Shown: positions 8,041 to 17,044 of the stretch, in pieces
Position numbering within the stretch: position 1 is the first letter of the stretch
How the letters are laid out: each line of letters begins with the position of its first letter
Source: Bacteroidota bacterium
Lineage (GTDB): Bacteria; Bacteroidota; Bacteroidia; Cytophagales; Cyclobacteriaceae
Length of the DNA: 38,904 nucleotides
Direction: 5' to 3'
Assembly (NCBI GenBank): GCA_013285945.1
Contig: JABDGP010000027.1
Span: forward strand, 1 to 38,904
Program-made: the position numbers and the translations under genes
The notes under the pieces: model-generated
What the model was told of the DNA's origin: nothing
The model's database searches: none
What the model saw: the letters and a program-made list of their open reading frames with translations, nothing else

Positions 8041-8331
8041 TTAATTCTCCTCGATAATAAAGATGTCTTCTGTTGGCTTTTTCATCAGGTATTTTTCACG
8101 GGCAAACTTTTCCAGCAGTTCTTTGTTCGTAGTTAGCTCTTGCCGGTCCTTTTCCACTTCGGATATTTTTTCTTTGTAGTACGCATTTTCTCTTTCCAAT
8201 GACCGGAGTTTAGCACCCATGCGAAAGCGGGATATTAAGTCATTGGAATCCAAAAAAATCATCCACATCAAAAAACAAAAGCCTGTGACGAAATAGAAGT
8301 TCTTCAATAACGGAGGCAGGTTCTTAGACAT
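8041..8331 (-). CDS. Septum formation initiator, DivIC/FtsB family
   Basis: The 96-residue bitopic protein has a short cytoplasmic N-terminus, a transmembrane helix at about 10-28, a coiled coil at about 38-75, and the closing FAREKYLMKKPTEDIFII at about 76-93. This is the conserved end of DivIC/FtsB proteins, where a Tyr and a 'ReKY..k...EDI' patch contact the divisome. The family bridges FtsQ and FtsL at the septum. Length and architecture fit. The outer-membrane protein gene follows after 14 bp. Confidence 0.92.
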   Translation of the reverse strand: MSKNLPPLLKNFYFVTGFCFLMWMIFLDSNDLISRFRMGAKLRSLERENAYYKEKISEVEKDRQELTTNKELLEKFAREKYLMKKPTEDIFIIEEN

Positions 8332-8351
8332 AAGTTTAAAAAATGGTTTAA

Positions 8352-8359
8352 CGAAGGTA
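8352..8359 (-). promoter_or_regulatory. Possible -7 element (TACCTTCG)
   Basis: Reads TACCTTCG on the minus strand, one mismatch from TAnnTTTG, 20 bp upstream of the DivIC/FtsB-like start at 8331. It lies in the 45-bp gap after the T9SS gene, so the division gene probably has its own promoter. No clear -33 was found. Confidence 0.4.
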
Positions 8360-8376
8360 ATGATTTTCGGGAAAAT

Positions 8377-11300
8377 TTAATTCGCTACCATCACCCGAAA
8401 AGTCTTTTGCGTTTTACTTCCCGAAAACCGGATGAAGTAAAGTCCGCCAGAGAATGACGAAGTATTCAGGCTAATTTGGCCAAGTCCTGCTGGTACGTTT
8501 AGAATATTCTGCTCTGATATCACCTCACCATTCGATTTATAAATAGTGATGCTCACGTTTTCAGTGGTAGAACTCACCCAGTCAAAGTTTACTATTGCTG
8601 TGGCTGGATTGGGGTATGGAGAAAAAATTACGTCTTCACTGGAAAGTGTAAGGCATTGCTTGTCGTTGGCTGTGTCGGCATCGTTAGCAACTATCACTTC
8701 GGCACACACATAACCGAGCAACTGAGGAACAATTTCCACACTCAGGATTTGTACTATTGACTTTCCTGGCTGAAGAACACCAGTAACATTTGCTTTCAGC
8801 GTGGCACTTCCGCCCAAATCAATATCAACTTCGGGGTTGGTGAGAGGCATATTGCCCGAATTCAAAATAGTGACTTGCGCTTTGGATGAATTAGTACTGG
8901 GGTCATTTGTCAGCGTGAAGTTTTTCATGATAGCATCAAGATGAGGAACAACAACACTGATTTTTGAACTGAGAGTATCTGAGCAGCCTGCAATGGTATT
9001 CGCGGTTAGCAAAGCCTTATACTCACCTAACTGGGTATAGGTAAAGGTTGGCGACATATCCCTGGTAGTGGTGTTATCTGCATCTCCAAACTGCCAGATA
9101 TAATAATCGGCAGTAGATGTATTATTGAAAGTAACCACAAGTGGAGATGCGCCGGCTTGAACAGATGGCGTAAAGCTTGCTACCGGCCCCACACCAATTG
9201 AAACATTCTTGGAAACAGAATAAACGCAGCCCGACTGTCTTGTGGCACTCAGTGTCACAGGGTAACCCCCAACAGAAGGGAACTGATAACTGACTGGCGA
9301 ACCGATACCACTGACACCTCCAAAGTTCCAATTCCATGCTACACTTGGATCGGGTCCACCCGGGTTGACTTCTTGAAGAACAGAAGGATGACCGGTGCAT
9401 GGTGCCTGAACGGTAAAATCCATCACAGGCAAAACAGGAACCGTAAGCGTTTGTACCACCTGACTCTTACAGTTATTACTTCCCGTAACCGCAAGTGTGA
9501 CGGGATAGCTTCCGGGCGATTTAAAAATATATAATAGTGGTGATGTGCCCGCAATACTATTTCCCTGAATAGACCATTGGTATGAAGCTATCGTTCCGGA
9601 TGATGCATTGGTAAATTGTGTGTATTGATTTACACAAGCAGGTGTGTTTGTAAACCCTGCCTGCGGCGAAGGTAAAATTGTAATCGACTTCTGTTTTGAC
9701 TGAGTGCATCCAAAATTGGAAGTCGCCTGTAAGGTTACATTGTAGTTGCCAGCGGCTGCAAAAGTGTAAGCTGGATTTTGATTAGCGGACGGAGCATTGG
9801 CACCATCTCCAAAATCCCATGCCCACGTTGTGATATTGCTATCTACAAGAGCTGGCGTATTGTTATCAAATTGAGACGGGTACTTAGCGCACGAAAACGG
9901 TGGCGCCTCAATAGCAAAGTCCGGTTGAGGAACAGAGTAAACCGGAAAACTCTTTGTAGCAAAGTTTTGGCATCCTGACGTATTAGAAACACTTAACGTA
10001 ACCTGAAAATTACCGGTGTTCGTGTATGTGTTCGTGGGGTTTGGCTGCAAAGACGTGTTGCCATCGCCAAAGGTCCAGGATAAACTGTTAATGCTCCCCG
10101 AAGTGTTGTTTGTAAATTGAATTGAAGAATTAACGCATCCTGTTGTTGGTGACCCAAAAACCACTAATGGTCCGACAAGAACGGAACTAATATTTTGAGT
10201 GGATTGAGACGAGCAGCCAGGTATTGAGGCCATTAATGTTACGCTTTGAGCAGTTGTGGTAGGGATTAAATAATTCAGGTCTTGGGTAGTAGCTGTATTA
10301 GTTCCATTGACGCTCCACTGCCACGAAGGATTTGAGCCCGGATCAGAGGTCGTCGTGTTAGAGAATACATAATTTTGATTCGTACAAAATGGAGAAGCTG
10401 GTGGCAGTGTAAACGAAGCCGTAGGGGGATTATAAATATTAATGGTATCGCGGGTTAAATTATTGCAACCATTCTGGTCGGTAACACGAACAACAACATC
10501 ATAATTTCCTTGAGAAAATTGGTGTTGAGGCGTACTGCCGCTCGAATGGGGTGTATTATCCCCAAAGTCCCAGTCATATGTTGATATTGGAATGGAAGAC
10601 GTAACTGAAAAAGAATTGGCCACCGAACTGCAGCGGGAATTATCGACTAAAGCTGATACCTGTGTTGCTTGGATAGAAGAAACAGTAACTACTGCGGAGG
10701 AAATATCACGCACTCCAAAGGAATTTGTAGCAGAAAGCTCTATAAAATAACTACCAGGATTTTTATAAAATATGTTTCCAGGCTGAAAAACCTTACTATA
10801 ATTGGCTGAAACGTTTTGACTGCAGTCAGCTAAGAACTTAAATCTCCAAATCGTTCCCGTGAAAAAGTCAATGGTGAACCCTACCCACCCGGGCGAATCT
10901 TTTACTATGAAAATATTCAACGATAAATCAAGCGGTACGCCGAGTAATCCTAAGTTGGTTGTAATGGGAGTAATATTTGACAATGATTGCCCAAATGATA
11001 TTCTGTAAATGCCGTTATTCAAAGATCTGGAAAATGCAAAATAGTTTAAGCCTTCTTTTATAAGTTGAATATCCGTGCCATTTGGGATTGATCCTACATT
11101 CGTAAAAACCGGATCCGCGTAAGGGTCAGCCCCGAAATCCATGTGATAAACAGTGCCATTTCCTGTACTGTTCACAATGCCGTACCAATTGGAGTTAGAT
11201 TCATCCTGAAGAATTGATAATCCTTCGGGGCTATTCAACACACTACCACCTATTTGCTTTGTAGATATTGGAGAATTTTGAATTGAATTTCCAAAATTAA

Positions 11301-11937
11301 TGACTTGGATACTATTGCTTCCATTGTTAGTTACAAATACGAGTATTGTACCATTTGAATTTACAATTCTTACTCCAAAGGGTGTATTCAAAGCGCCGGT
11401 CCCGGTCAAAATCTGGACAGAGGTTGGCTGCGATTTTAACCCATTTCCAAATTCAAAGAGAACAATATTATTTGAATACACATTGGCAACAATAGCAAAC
11501 CAAATATTTCCCTGTTTTATAAAATCCATTGCTCCCGGATATGTTAATACACCCTGGTCGCCTAAATCTATAATTGACGGAGCACTCTGTAAATTATTTC
11601 CAAATTCAAGGCGGTATAATTTGGCGGCGGCCCGGTTGCTCGCAAAGCCTACCCACTCGCCTGAGTCATAAATAACTTGTATCGCATTGAATTGATTTGA
11701 GCCAGCCAAAGGCATACTGACTGAAGTGGTTGCAACTGGTGTAGTTGATAAATCCTGTTGACAAAAATCCCAGACATAACTTACCGTGTTCTGCGATTGA
11801 TTAAGCAAATCCAACGTTTCGTTCAGACAGGCAGTATTTGGAACCGAGAAATTCGAAGTGGGGATTTGTGCCACCGCTAAATGGCAAAACAATGACAACA
11901 ATGATAAAGCGTATGCCTTTAAATGTGAATTGAACAT
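8377..11937 (-). CDS. Large secreted multi-PKD protein with propeller-like insert and T9SS sorting domain
   Basis: 1186 residues. Signal peptide 1-23 (ends AVA). Residues 26-58 look like the first half of a PKD domain (FSVPNTACLNE, VSYVWDFC). Residues 80-370 form six repeats spaced by about 50 and each marked by an FGN-x-L-x-S-x-P-like turn (about 112, 163, 215, 268, 315, 367), predicting a beta-propeller. Residues 371-420 (ADCSQN, then NPGSYFIELSATNSFG) look like the second half of that PKD domain. Seven more PKD or PKD-like domains follow (about 425-502, 505-588, 590-667, 671-755, 757-835, 838-915, 918-997; YDWDFGD, WTFGDG, WAWDFGDG and WQFGD are clear, three are degenerate). A CARDB-like domain (1000-1100) and a type A T9SS domain (1104-1186, SPYPNPA to LYFIRF) close it. 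Probably a surface or released adhesin-like protein; it lies just after the glycan operon. Confidence 0.92.
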   Translation of the reverse strand: MFNSHLKAYALSLLSLFCHLAVAQIPTSNFSVPNTACLNETLDLLNQSQNTVSYVWDFCQQDLSTTPVATTSVSMPLAGSNQFNAIQVIYDSGEWVGFASNRAAAKLYRLEFGNNLQSAPSIIDLGDQGVLTYPGAMDFIKQGNIWFAIVANVYSNNIVLFEFGNGLKSQPTSVQILTGTGALNTPFGVRIVNSNGTILVFVTNNGSNSIQVINFGNSIQNSPISTKQIGGSVLNSPEGLSILQDESNSNWYGIVNSTGNGTVYHMDFGADPYADPVFTNVGSIPNGTDIQLIKEGLNYFAFSRSLNNGIYRISFGQSLSNITPITTNLGLLGVPLDLSLNIFIVKDSPGWVGFTIDFFTGTIWRFKFLADCSQNVSANYSKVFQPGNIFYKNPGSYFIELSATNSFGVRDISSAVVTVSSIQATQVSALVDNSRCSSVANSFSVTSSIPISTYDWDFGDNTPHSSGSTPQHQFSQGNYDVVVRVTDQNGCNNLTRDTINIYNPPTASFTLPPASPFCTNQNYVFSNTTTSDPGSNPSWQWSVNGTNTATTQDLNYLIPTTTAQSVTLMASIPGCSSQSTQNISSVLVGPLVVFGSPTTGCVNSSIQFTNNTSGSINSLSWTFGDGNTSLQPNPTNTYTNTGNFQVTLSVSNTSGCQNFATKSFPVYSVPQPDFAIEAPPFSCAKYPSQFDNNTPALVDSNITTWAWDFGDGANAPSANQNPAYTFAAAGNYNVTLQATSNFGCTQSKQKSITILPSPQAGFTNTPACVNQYTQFTNASSGTIASYQWSIQGNSIAGTSPLLYIFKSPGSYPVTLAVTGSNNCKSQVVQTLTVPVLPVMDFTVQAPCTGHPSVLQEVNPGGPDPSVAWNWNFGGVSGIGSPVSYQFPSVGGYPVTLSATRQSGCVYSVSKNVSIGVGPVASFTPSVQAGASPLVVTFNNTSTADYYIWQFGDADNTTTRDMSPTFTYTQLGEYKALLTANTIAGCSDTLSSKISVVVPHLDAIMKNFTLTNDPSTNSSKAQVTILNSGNMPLTNPEVDIDLGGSATLKANVTGVLQPGKSIVQILSVEIVPQLLGYVCAEVIVANDADTANDKQCLTLSSEDVIFSPYPNPATAIVNFDWVSSTTENVSITIYKSNGEVISEQNILNVPAGLGQISLNTSSFSGGLYFIRFSGSKTQKTFRVMVAN

Positions 11938-11978
11938 GCGAAAAACATCAACTTAGATATAGTATTCCCAGAACAGTT

Positions 11979-11994
11979 CAATAGTAACCTATTG
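11979..11994 (-). other. Short hairpin CAATAG-4-CTATTG between glycan operon and T9SS gene
   Basis: A perfect 6-bp stem with a 4-nt loop, 8 bp after the last stop of the glycan operon and about 40 bp before the T9SS gene start. It is AT-rich and no T-run follows on the minus strand, so it is at best a weak attenuator or chance palindrome. Confidence 0.25.
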
Positions 11995-12001
11995 CTTGCA
12001 T

Positions 12002-13195
12002 TCAATGGGCTATGCTTTGATAAACTTGATTATACAATTGAATCCCAAAAGGCAAAGATAAGTCTTCCTTGAAGGAATTGGATGTCACTTTTTTCTCAAG
12101 TAATAATCTCAACACACCGTCCTTCAATTGTTCGTCAGAAGTATTTTGCAAAACAATAACCTCATTCGAAAATTTATTAATGTCTCCCCAGTCTGAATTG
12201 GTAACTACCGGTACGTTCATTGCCATAATTTCCGCCATTTTTGTTGCCGACGACGCTTTTTTTGAAAAAGATGTTTTGATAAAAAAAACTGAAGCGGTTG
12301 CTAACGAAATATAAAGCGGCACCAAATGACGAGGCGCACTAACTACTACTACTACATTTTTTTTAGCGTAATTTTCAAGACCAATGGTATCACCCGACAC
12401 AATCAAAAATTTGGCGTTTTGTTTTTGTCTTTTTAACTCTGAAAAAAATTTCAACATCTCTTCTGTTAAATACCAAGTGCCCCAGGAACCCAGGTACAAC
12501 AAAACGAAATCGTCCTTTTTGATTCCTAATTGTACTCTTAAATTATTCTGATCTTCATCCTTTATGTTTTCAAGATTAAAAAGCTCAAGGTCAACACAAG
12601 TTGGTATTACCTCTATCGGTGCTGTTCGAAGTCCCCATGATTCAATTTCTCTTTTTGCACTGTGCGTCAGCGAAATCACATGGTCTGCGTCCGTTAAGAA
12701 TAGTTTTTCCTTATTTTTAAAATAACGATAAATCAATCTAAACATCGGATTTTTCAAATTCCAAAGTCCACCCTCCACACGTTCATCGGCCCAAAAGCCT
12801 CGCATGTCAAAAATAAATTTCACATTCCATTTTCTTTTTGCCGCAAGGCCCACGATTGATGTGATATAACTTCGACAATGAAGGATTGCTATTTTATTAT
12901 ATCTGAAAATTTTGCTCACCTTGTTCCATAATACCAACAAGTCATAAAGTGTTGACAGCACCGGAGGATTCTTGTGATAACGAAGTGGTACCCATGTAAT
13001 GCCATTCTGTTGACAAAGAATCTCTATTTCTTTTTTTTGTTTAGTGTATGCAAGGCTTTTTTCAAAAGTGACAACGGTAAAATTGTATCCTTTCGAAGAA
13101 AGGCCAATCACGTAAGGCAGTATCTGAGATTGCCCAAGTGGATCGGTAAGGCCATCGTATGAAAGGTAGATGATCTGTTTATTTTCAGAGCTCAT
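12002..13195 (-). CDS. GT4-family glycosyltransferase
   Basis: The 397-residue protein has a GT-B build. The N-terminal Rossmann half begins IIYLSYDGLTDPLGQSQILPY, an acceptor-side loop with the DPLGxSQ pattern typical of this GT4 subgroup, and continues with HCRSYITSIVGL and FDMRGFWADERV. The C-terminal nucleotide-sugar half runs from about 225 (FVLLYLGSWGTWY), with a donor-site region FFIKTSFSKKASSATKMAEIMAMNVPVVTN at about 310-340, the equivalent of the EX7E motif. It would transfer a sugar from an activated donor to a lipid-linked glycan in the cytoplasm. Its start overlaps the end of the asparagine synthetase gene by 11 bp, and it is the last glycan gene of the operon. Donor sugar unknown. 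Confidence 0.88.
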   Translation of the reverse strand: MSSENKQIIYLSYDGLTDPLGQSQILPYVIGLSSKGYNFTVVTFEKSLAYTKQKKEIEILCQQNGITWVPLRYHKNPPVLSTLYDLLVLWNKVSKIFRYNKIAILHCRSYITSIVGLAAKRKWNVKFIFDMRGFWADERVEGGLWNLKNPMFRLIYRYFKNKEKLFLTDADHVISLTHSAKREIESWGLRTAPIEVIPTCVDLELFNLENIKDEDQNNLRVQLGIKKDDFVLLYLGSWGTWYLTEEMLKFFSELKRQKQNAKFLIVSGDTIGLENYAKKNVVVVVSAPRHLVPLYISLATASVFFIKTSFSKKASSATKMAEIMAMNVPVVTNSDWGDINKFSNEVIVLQNTSDEQLKDGVLRLLLEKKVTSNSFKEDLSLPFGIQLYNQVYQSIAH

Positions 13196-15035
13196 TTTTC
13201 ATCAAGAATCGTTGTATGATGATTACCGTCCACAACCGGTTGTATAAATAGTTTTCGCCTTTATAAAATCTCTCACTAAGATTTTTGATATACACAGGAT
13301 TAAAAATACCCGTTTTCTCAAGCGCTTCTTCCGAAATGTACTTCATTAAATAACCAAGTTCGTTTCTCAACCACTGCGCCAATGGTATGCTGAATCCCCA
13401 CTTGGGACGTTCGAAGTAATTTTCCGGTATCATTTCAAACAATACCTTCTTCAATAGATACTTTGTTGTTCCATTCCTTTTTCTCAAAGATTCCGGAAGG
13501 TTATAAGCAAACTCTATCAGGTTATGGTCTAGCAAAGGGCAGCGACACTCCAGGCCATAATACATACCGGCTCGATCTACCTTCACCAACAAATCATCTT
13601 TCAAATAGAATTGAAAATCAAATAACGATTGTCTTTCTGCTGCCGAAAGAAATGGTAATTGTGGCATATCGTCAAACTGAAAACGATTATAGAGTTCTGG
13701 TTGACGCAAAACATGATTTTCAACTTCCGAATTAGAAAAGAAATATTGCTCTTGAGAAAAAATATGACTTTTCATTTTTTCAGGGCTTACCTTCTCAAAC
13801 ATATGAGCAGCTCTTTTCCATCGGGAAGACGGCACAGTACTCATCAACATTTTTATAGCTGGCCGTAAGGTTGCCCACAAAGGGTTAGCAAGTCTCTTTG
13901 CCCACGTATACGATCCATACCCCAGAAACAATTCATCTCCTCCATCTCCTGTCAGCGCTACCGTCACTTCTTGTCTGGCACATTTTGACACAAGCATTGT
14001 CGGAATGGATGAAGTGTCGGCAAACGGTTCATCAAAATGTTCCAAATACTTCTCCACCATTTCAACCGCATCGTTTTCTTTTAAAACATATCCGTAGTGA
14101 TCGGTGCCCAGATATTTAGCAATTTTTTCAGCGTGTACGCTTTCATCAAATTTACTTTCCTTAAAGCCAATTGAAAAAGTTTTAAGTTTCGCCGATTTGG
14201 ATGCTACTGCTGCCACCAGACTCGAATCGATACCTCCACTTAAGAAAATCCCCACTGGTACATCGGCTACAAGTCTCGATGTCACAGATTCATTAAGCAA
14301 ATTTTTCAACTGACCGAAAGCTACAGACTCTGTAGCTTTCCTTGATGTTTTCAAATAATGTGAAATGCCCCAATAAGGAAAAACAGAAAGTTGATAGTCG
14401 CGGGAAATAATTCCATAATGCCCGGCAGGGAATTTAAAAACTCCTTCGTAAAAAGTATGAGGTTGCGGGATGTACCCCAGGTGCAGGAAAGAACCAATAG
14501 TAGATTTCTTAATTTTTAAATTGGGGGCAACTACAGGATGCTTCAAAAGTGATTTTATTTCAGAAGCAAAAACAAAATTCTTTTCAGATAAAAAATAGTA
14601 GAGCGGTTTTTTACCAGCCCTGTCGCGAAATAAAATTAGCTCGCCTTTATTTATATCGTAGATAGCAAATGCAAACATGCCTTGCAGTTTGTGGACAAAA
14701 CCCATCCCCCACAATGCGAAAGCCTCGATCAATACCTCTGTATCGGACGTAGTTCTCAGAATTACTCCTGCATTAACCAACTCTTTAGCTATTATTCTAT
14801 AATTGTAAATCTCTCCATTATAAACGATCACATACCGACCGTCTTGGGAAGAAAAGGGCTGGTTTGACCGTACATCCAGATCAATAATGCTTAGTCGTCG
14901 ATGGCCAAGCGCTACATTATTACTTTGGTAATAACCATTGGCATCGGGTCCCCGGTGAGCCAGTGCATCAGTCATATTTTTAATGACTTCTGCAGGCGGG
15001 AGTACATTGGAAAAAAATCCGGTTATGCCGCACAT
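13185..15035 (-). CDS. asnB: Asparagine synthetase-like amidotransferase (glutamine-hydrolysing), first copy
   Basis: The start at 15035 is chosen because Cys 2 must become the N-terminal nucleophile (MCGITGFF); a frame eight codons longer is therefore rejected. 616 residues. The class II glutaminase domain is at about 2-210 (HRGPDANGYY, GHRRLSIIDL, YNGEIYNY). The synthetase domain has the ATP-binding PP-loop SGGIDSS at 266-272 and TGDGGDELFLGYG further on. Free-standing AsnB makes asparagine, but homologues inside polysaccharide clusters are thought to amidate sugars such as uronic acids. A second copy in the same operon supports that role. It overlaps the following GT4 by 11 bp and lies 10 bp after the GT2. 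Confidence 0.92.
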   Translation of the reverse strand: MCGITGFFSNVLPPAEVIKNMTDALAHRGPDANGYYQSNNVALGHRRLSIIDLDVRSNQPFSSQDGRYVIVYNGEIYNYRIIAKELVNAGVILRTTSDTEVLIEAFALWGMGFVHKLQGMFAFAIYDINKGELILFRDRAGKKPLYYFLSEKNFVFASEIKSLLKHPVVAPNLKIKKSTIGSFLHLGYIPQPHTFYEGVFKFPAGHYGIISRDYQLSVFPYWGISHYLKTSRKATESVAFGQLKNLLNESVTSRLVADVPVGIFLSGGIDSSLVAAVASKSAKLKTFSIGFKESKFDESVHAEKIAKYLGTDHYGYVLKENDAVEMVEKYLEHFDEPFADTSSIPTMLVSKCARQEVTVALTGDGGDELFLGYGSYTWAKRLANPLWATLRPAIKMLMSTVPSSRWKRAAHMFEKVSPEKMKSHIFSQEQYFFSNSEVENHVLRQPELYNRFQFDDMPQLPFLSAAERQSLFDFQFYLKDDLLVKVDRAGMYYGLECRCPLLDHNLIEFAYNLPESLRKRNGTTKYLLKKVLFEMIPENYFERPKWGFSIPLAQWLRNELGYLMKYISEEALEKTGIFNPVYIKNLSERFYKGENYLYNRLWTVIIIQRFLMKNEL

Positions 15036-15045
15036 AAACCCTGAG

Positions 15046-15936
15046 TCACCATAATACAATTTTCTTAAGAGCCACTATAAATCGATAATTTGTCATAGCC
15101 AATGGATATTGATTCGCCGTGCGCATTAGATTTTTGAACGCAAGCCATCGCTCTCCGCATAACGCCAGATGCAAAGCGAGGTACAGTGAGCAATACGATG
15201 AAAATATTGCAGCTGTTTTTCCGAATCGTTCAGTGAATGCTGTGTTGCCTTCAAGTCTTTTCTCGAGCATTGAAATACGTATCACTAATCTTTGCGGGTC
15301 AACGTTAATAACACTCCGATCATCATGATTAATCAATCGCGAGGTAATTTCCGGAAATGTCAGGATAGGAACCCTGGCAGCGATCCTCATCCACAACTCA
15401 TAGTCTTCTGATCCTGCCAATTGCCTGTCTTCGTCGAAAAGATTTTCCATTGCGATATCTCTCCTCAAGAACACACCCATGCAACTCAGAAAATTTCCCT
15501 CAAGCAATTTATCATTTACAGGGCTAGGCAATTGTGGATTGAAATCCACCTTACCATCGGGATGAAGAATTTCATAGCCCAAATGAAAAACTGGTGGGCG
15601 ATTTGCAAGTTCTACTTTTTGGTTTGCTGTCTGCAAGTGCCGGGGGAGTAGAATGTCATCCGAGTCTAAAAAAGTAATATAGTCTCCGTTTGAATTTTTC
15701 GTTCCGAAATTTCTAGCTGCTCCCCGTTCTGAATTTTTAATTTTGAAATAGCGGATTCGTTCATCTTTTAAATATGGCCGAACAACCATTTCTGTCTCAT
15801 CCGTGCTTCCGTCATCAACGATGATTAGCTCAAAATGAAAATAGACCTGCTCTAGTAACGAATGGATAGTTTCTTTGATCAGGCCAGCTCGATTGTACGA
15901 CGGAACTATGACTGAAAAAAGTATTTCAAGATTCAT
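15046..15936 (-). CDS. GT2-family glycosyltransferase
   Basis: 296 residues from the ATG at 15936; a TTG four codons earlier is possible but weaker. GT-A fold: VIVPSYNRAGLIKETI at about 9-24, VDDGSTDETE at 40-49, and the metal-binding DxD as FLDSDD at 89-94, followed by a predicted acceptor region with AGSEDYELWMRI (the ED catalytic-type motif) at about 180. It probably builds one linkage of the surface glycan. It overlaps the upstream GT4 gene by 11 bp and is followed after 10 bp by asnB. Donor and acceptor unknown. Confidence 0.9.
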   Translation of the reverse strand: MNLEILFSVIVPSYNRAGLIKETIHSLLEQVYFHFELIIVDDGSTDETEMVVRPYLKDERIRYFKIKNSERGAARNFGTKNSNGDYITFLDSDDILLPRHLQTANQKVELANRPPVFHLGYEILHPDGKVDFNPQLPSPVNDKLLEGNFLSCMGVFLRRDIAMENLFDEDRQLAGSEDYELWMRIAARVPILTFPEITSRLINHDDRSVINVDPQRLVIRISMLEKRLEGNTAFTERFGKTAAIFSSYCSLYLALHLALCGERWLAFKNLMRTANQYPLAMTNYRFIVALKKIVLW

Positions 15937-17044
15937 ACAATTGCTCAAGCTGACTAATCATTTTGCCTACCGGAAACAAAGTTGCTGATTTCTTACCATT
16001 AGCAATAAGCTGATTTTTTAAATCGTCATCGCTTACTATCCTAACCAGGGATTGGTAAATACTGTCAGCATCCTCAAACGGCACGACGAGAGCATTTTGC
16101 TCATGCACAATAAATTCGGGTGCTACACCAGATAAGGTAAAAACTGAAGGAACGCCACTGGTCAATGCTTCCACATAAGTCTGCCCAAACGCTTCGCTTT
16201 GAGCATCGACGGGTACATGAACAAAAATATCGAATAGCTTGTATAATGCTGCCAGATCGTATTCGAATAATATTTCAGTGAACGAGCCGTATTCAAATTC
16301 CTCCAGCATGGTTTTGATGGCGGCAGAATAGTTTCCGTGTGTGTTGACGAGGATGAGATGAGCTTCAGGGTATTTTTTTTTAAACTTTTTGAATGCCGGC
16401 AGCACATATTGGATGCCTTTGAGTTTTAAATACCTTGAGATAACACCCACTACCGGAAAGGAGTGAACGTTTAGCTCATACTTTTCTATCAATGCCCTTA
16501 TTCGCTGCAATTCTACATTCTGAAAATATGGCAAATCAAAACCGTGATGAACGAGTCTAATTTTTAAAGGATCTGCCCCATCTTTATTAATTAAAATATT
16601 TTTCACATTTTCAGAAATCGCCACGATGTGCGTAGCAATCCGGTTGAAAAGTTTATCCCATTTCAATCCACCGGGGTATTCATTATAGTGAACCATAGCA
16701 TAGTGACGTGTAAAAATTCTCTTAGGAACCCCTGTCAGCCAACTCGCACTCAATCCAATAACATTTGCAAGATGCAAATGGGTGTGTACCACATCGGGTC
16801 TAATAATAAAAAGTCTGAAAGTAATTTTGAAAAAACATACGACTCTAGAGACTTGTCCGCTGACAGAGAACTCGGTTACTTTAACACCTGCTCCATTAAG
16901 ATGAAGAGCTAGTTTAGAATTTTTTTTTCCTATCAGAAAGAAAATTAATTCAAATCTATTTTTGTCGATACCATCAATGGTCCATTCAAAGTTGAGTGAC
17001 TTGTCAATGTCTGATACTACGTAGAGAACCTTAGTCTTGCTCAT
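15926..17044 (-). CDS. GT4-family glycosyltransferase
   Basis: The 372-residue GT-B protein begins KVLYVVSDIDKS, with DVVHTHLHLANVIGLSASWL at about 93-112 and RIFTRHYAM. The C-terminal donor half begins near 196 (FPVVGVISRYLKLKGIQYVL, the conserved 'GR...KG' loop), with the EX7E-like DAQSEAFGQTYVEALTSGVPSV at about 280-301. This is classical GT4. ATG overlaps the stop of the preceding GT2 gene as ATGA, indicating translational coupling. The product would extend the lipid-linked glycan in the cytoplasm; sugar specificity unknown. Confidence 0.92.
   Translation of the reverse strand: MSKTKVLYVVSDIDKSLNFEWTIDGIDKNRFELIFFLIGKKNSKLALHLNGAGVKVTEFSVSGQVSRVVCFFKITFRLFIIRPDVVHTHLHLANVIGLSASWLTGVPKRIFTRHYAMVHYNEYPGGLKWDKLFNRIATHIVAISENVKNILINKDGADPLKIRLVHHGFDLPYFQNVELQRIRALIEKYELNVHSFPVVGVISRYLKLKGIQYVLPAFKKFKKKYPEAHLILVNTHGNYSAAIKTMLEEFEYGSFTEILFEYDLAALYKLFDIFVHVPVDAQSEAFGQTYVEALTSGVPSVFTLSGVAPEFIVHEQNALVVPFEDADSIYQSLVRIVSDDDLKNQLIANGKKSATLFPVGKMISQLEQLYES

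Noticed and set aside
11300..11671. 123-aa plus-strand open frame opposite the propeller part of the T9SS protein
   Set aside because: It overlaps a clear secreted protein on the other strand and its residue pattern is that of an antisense of Gly/Asn-rich repeats.
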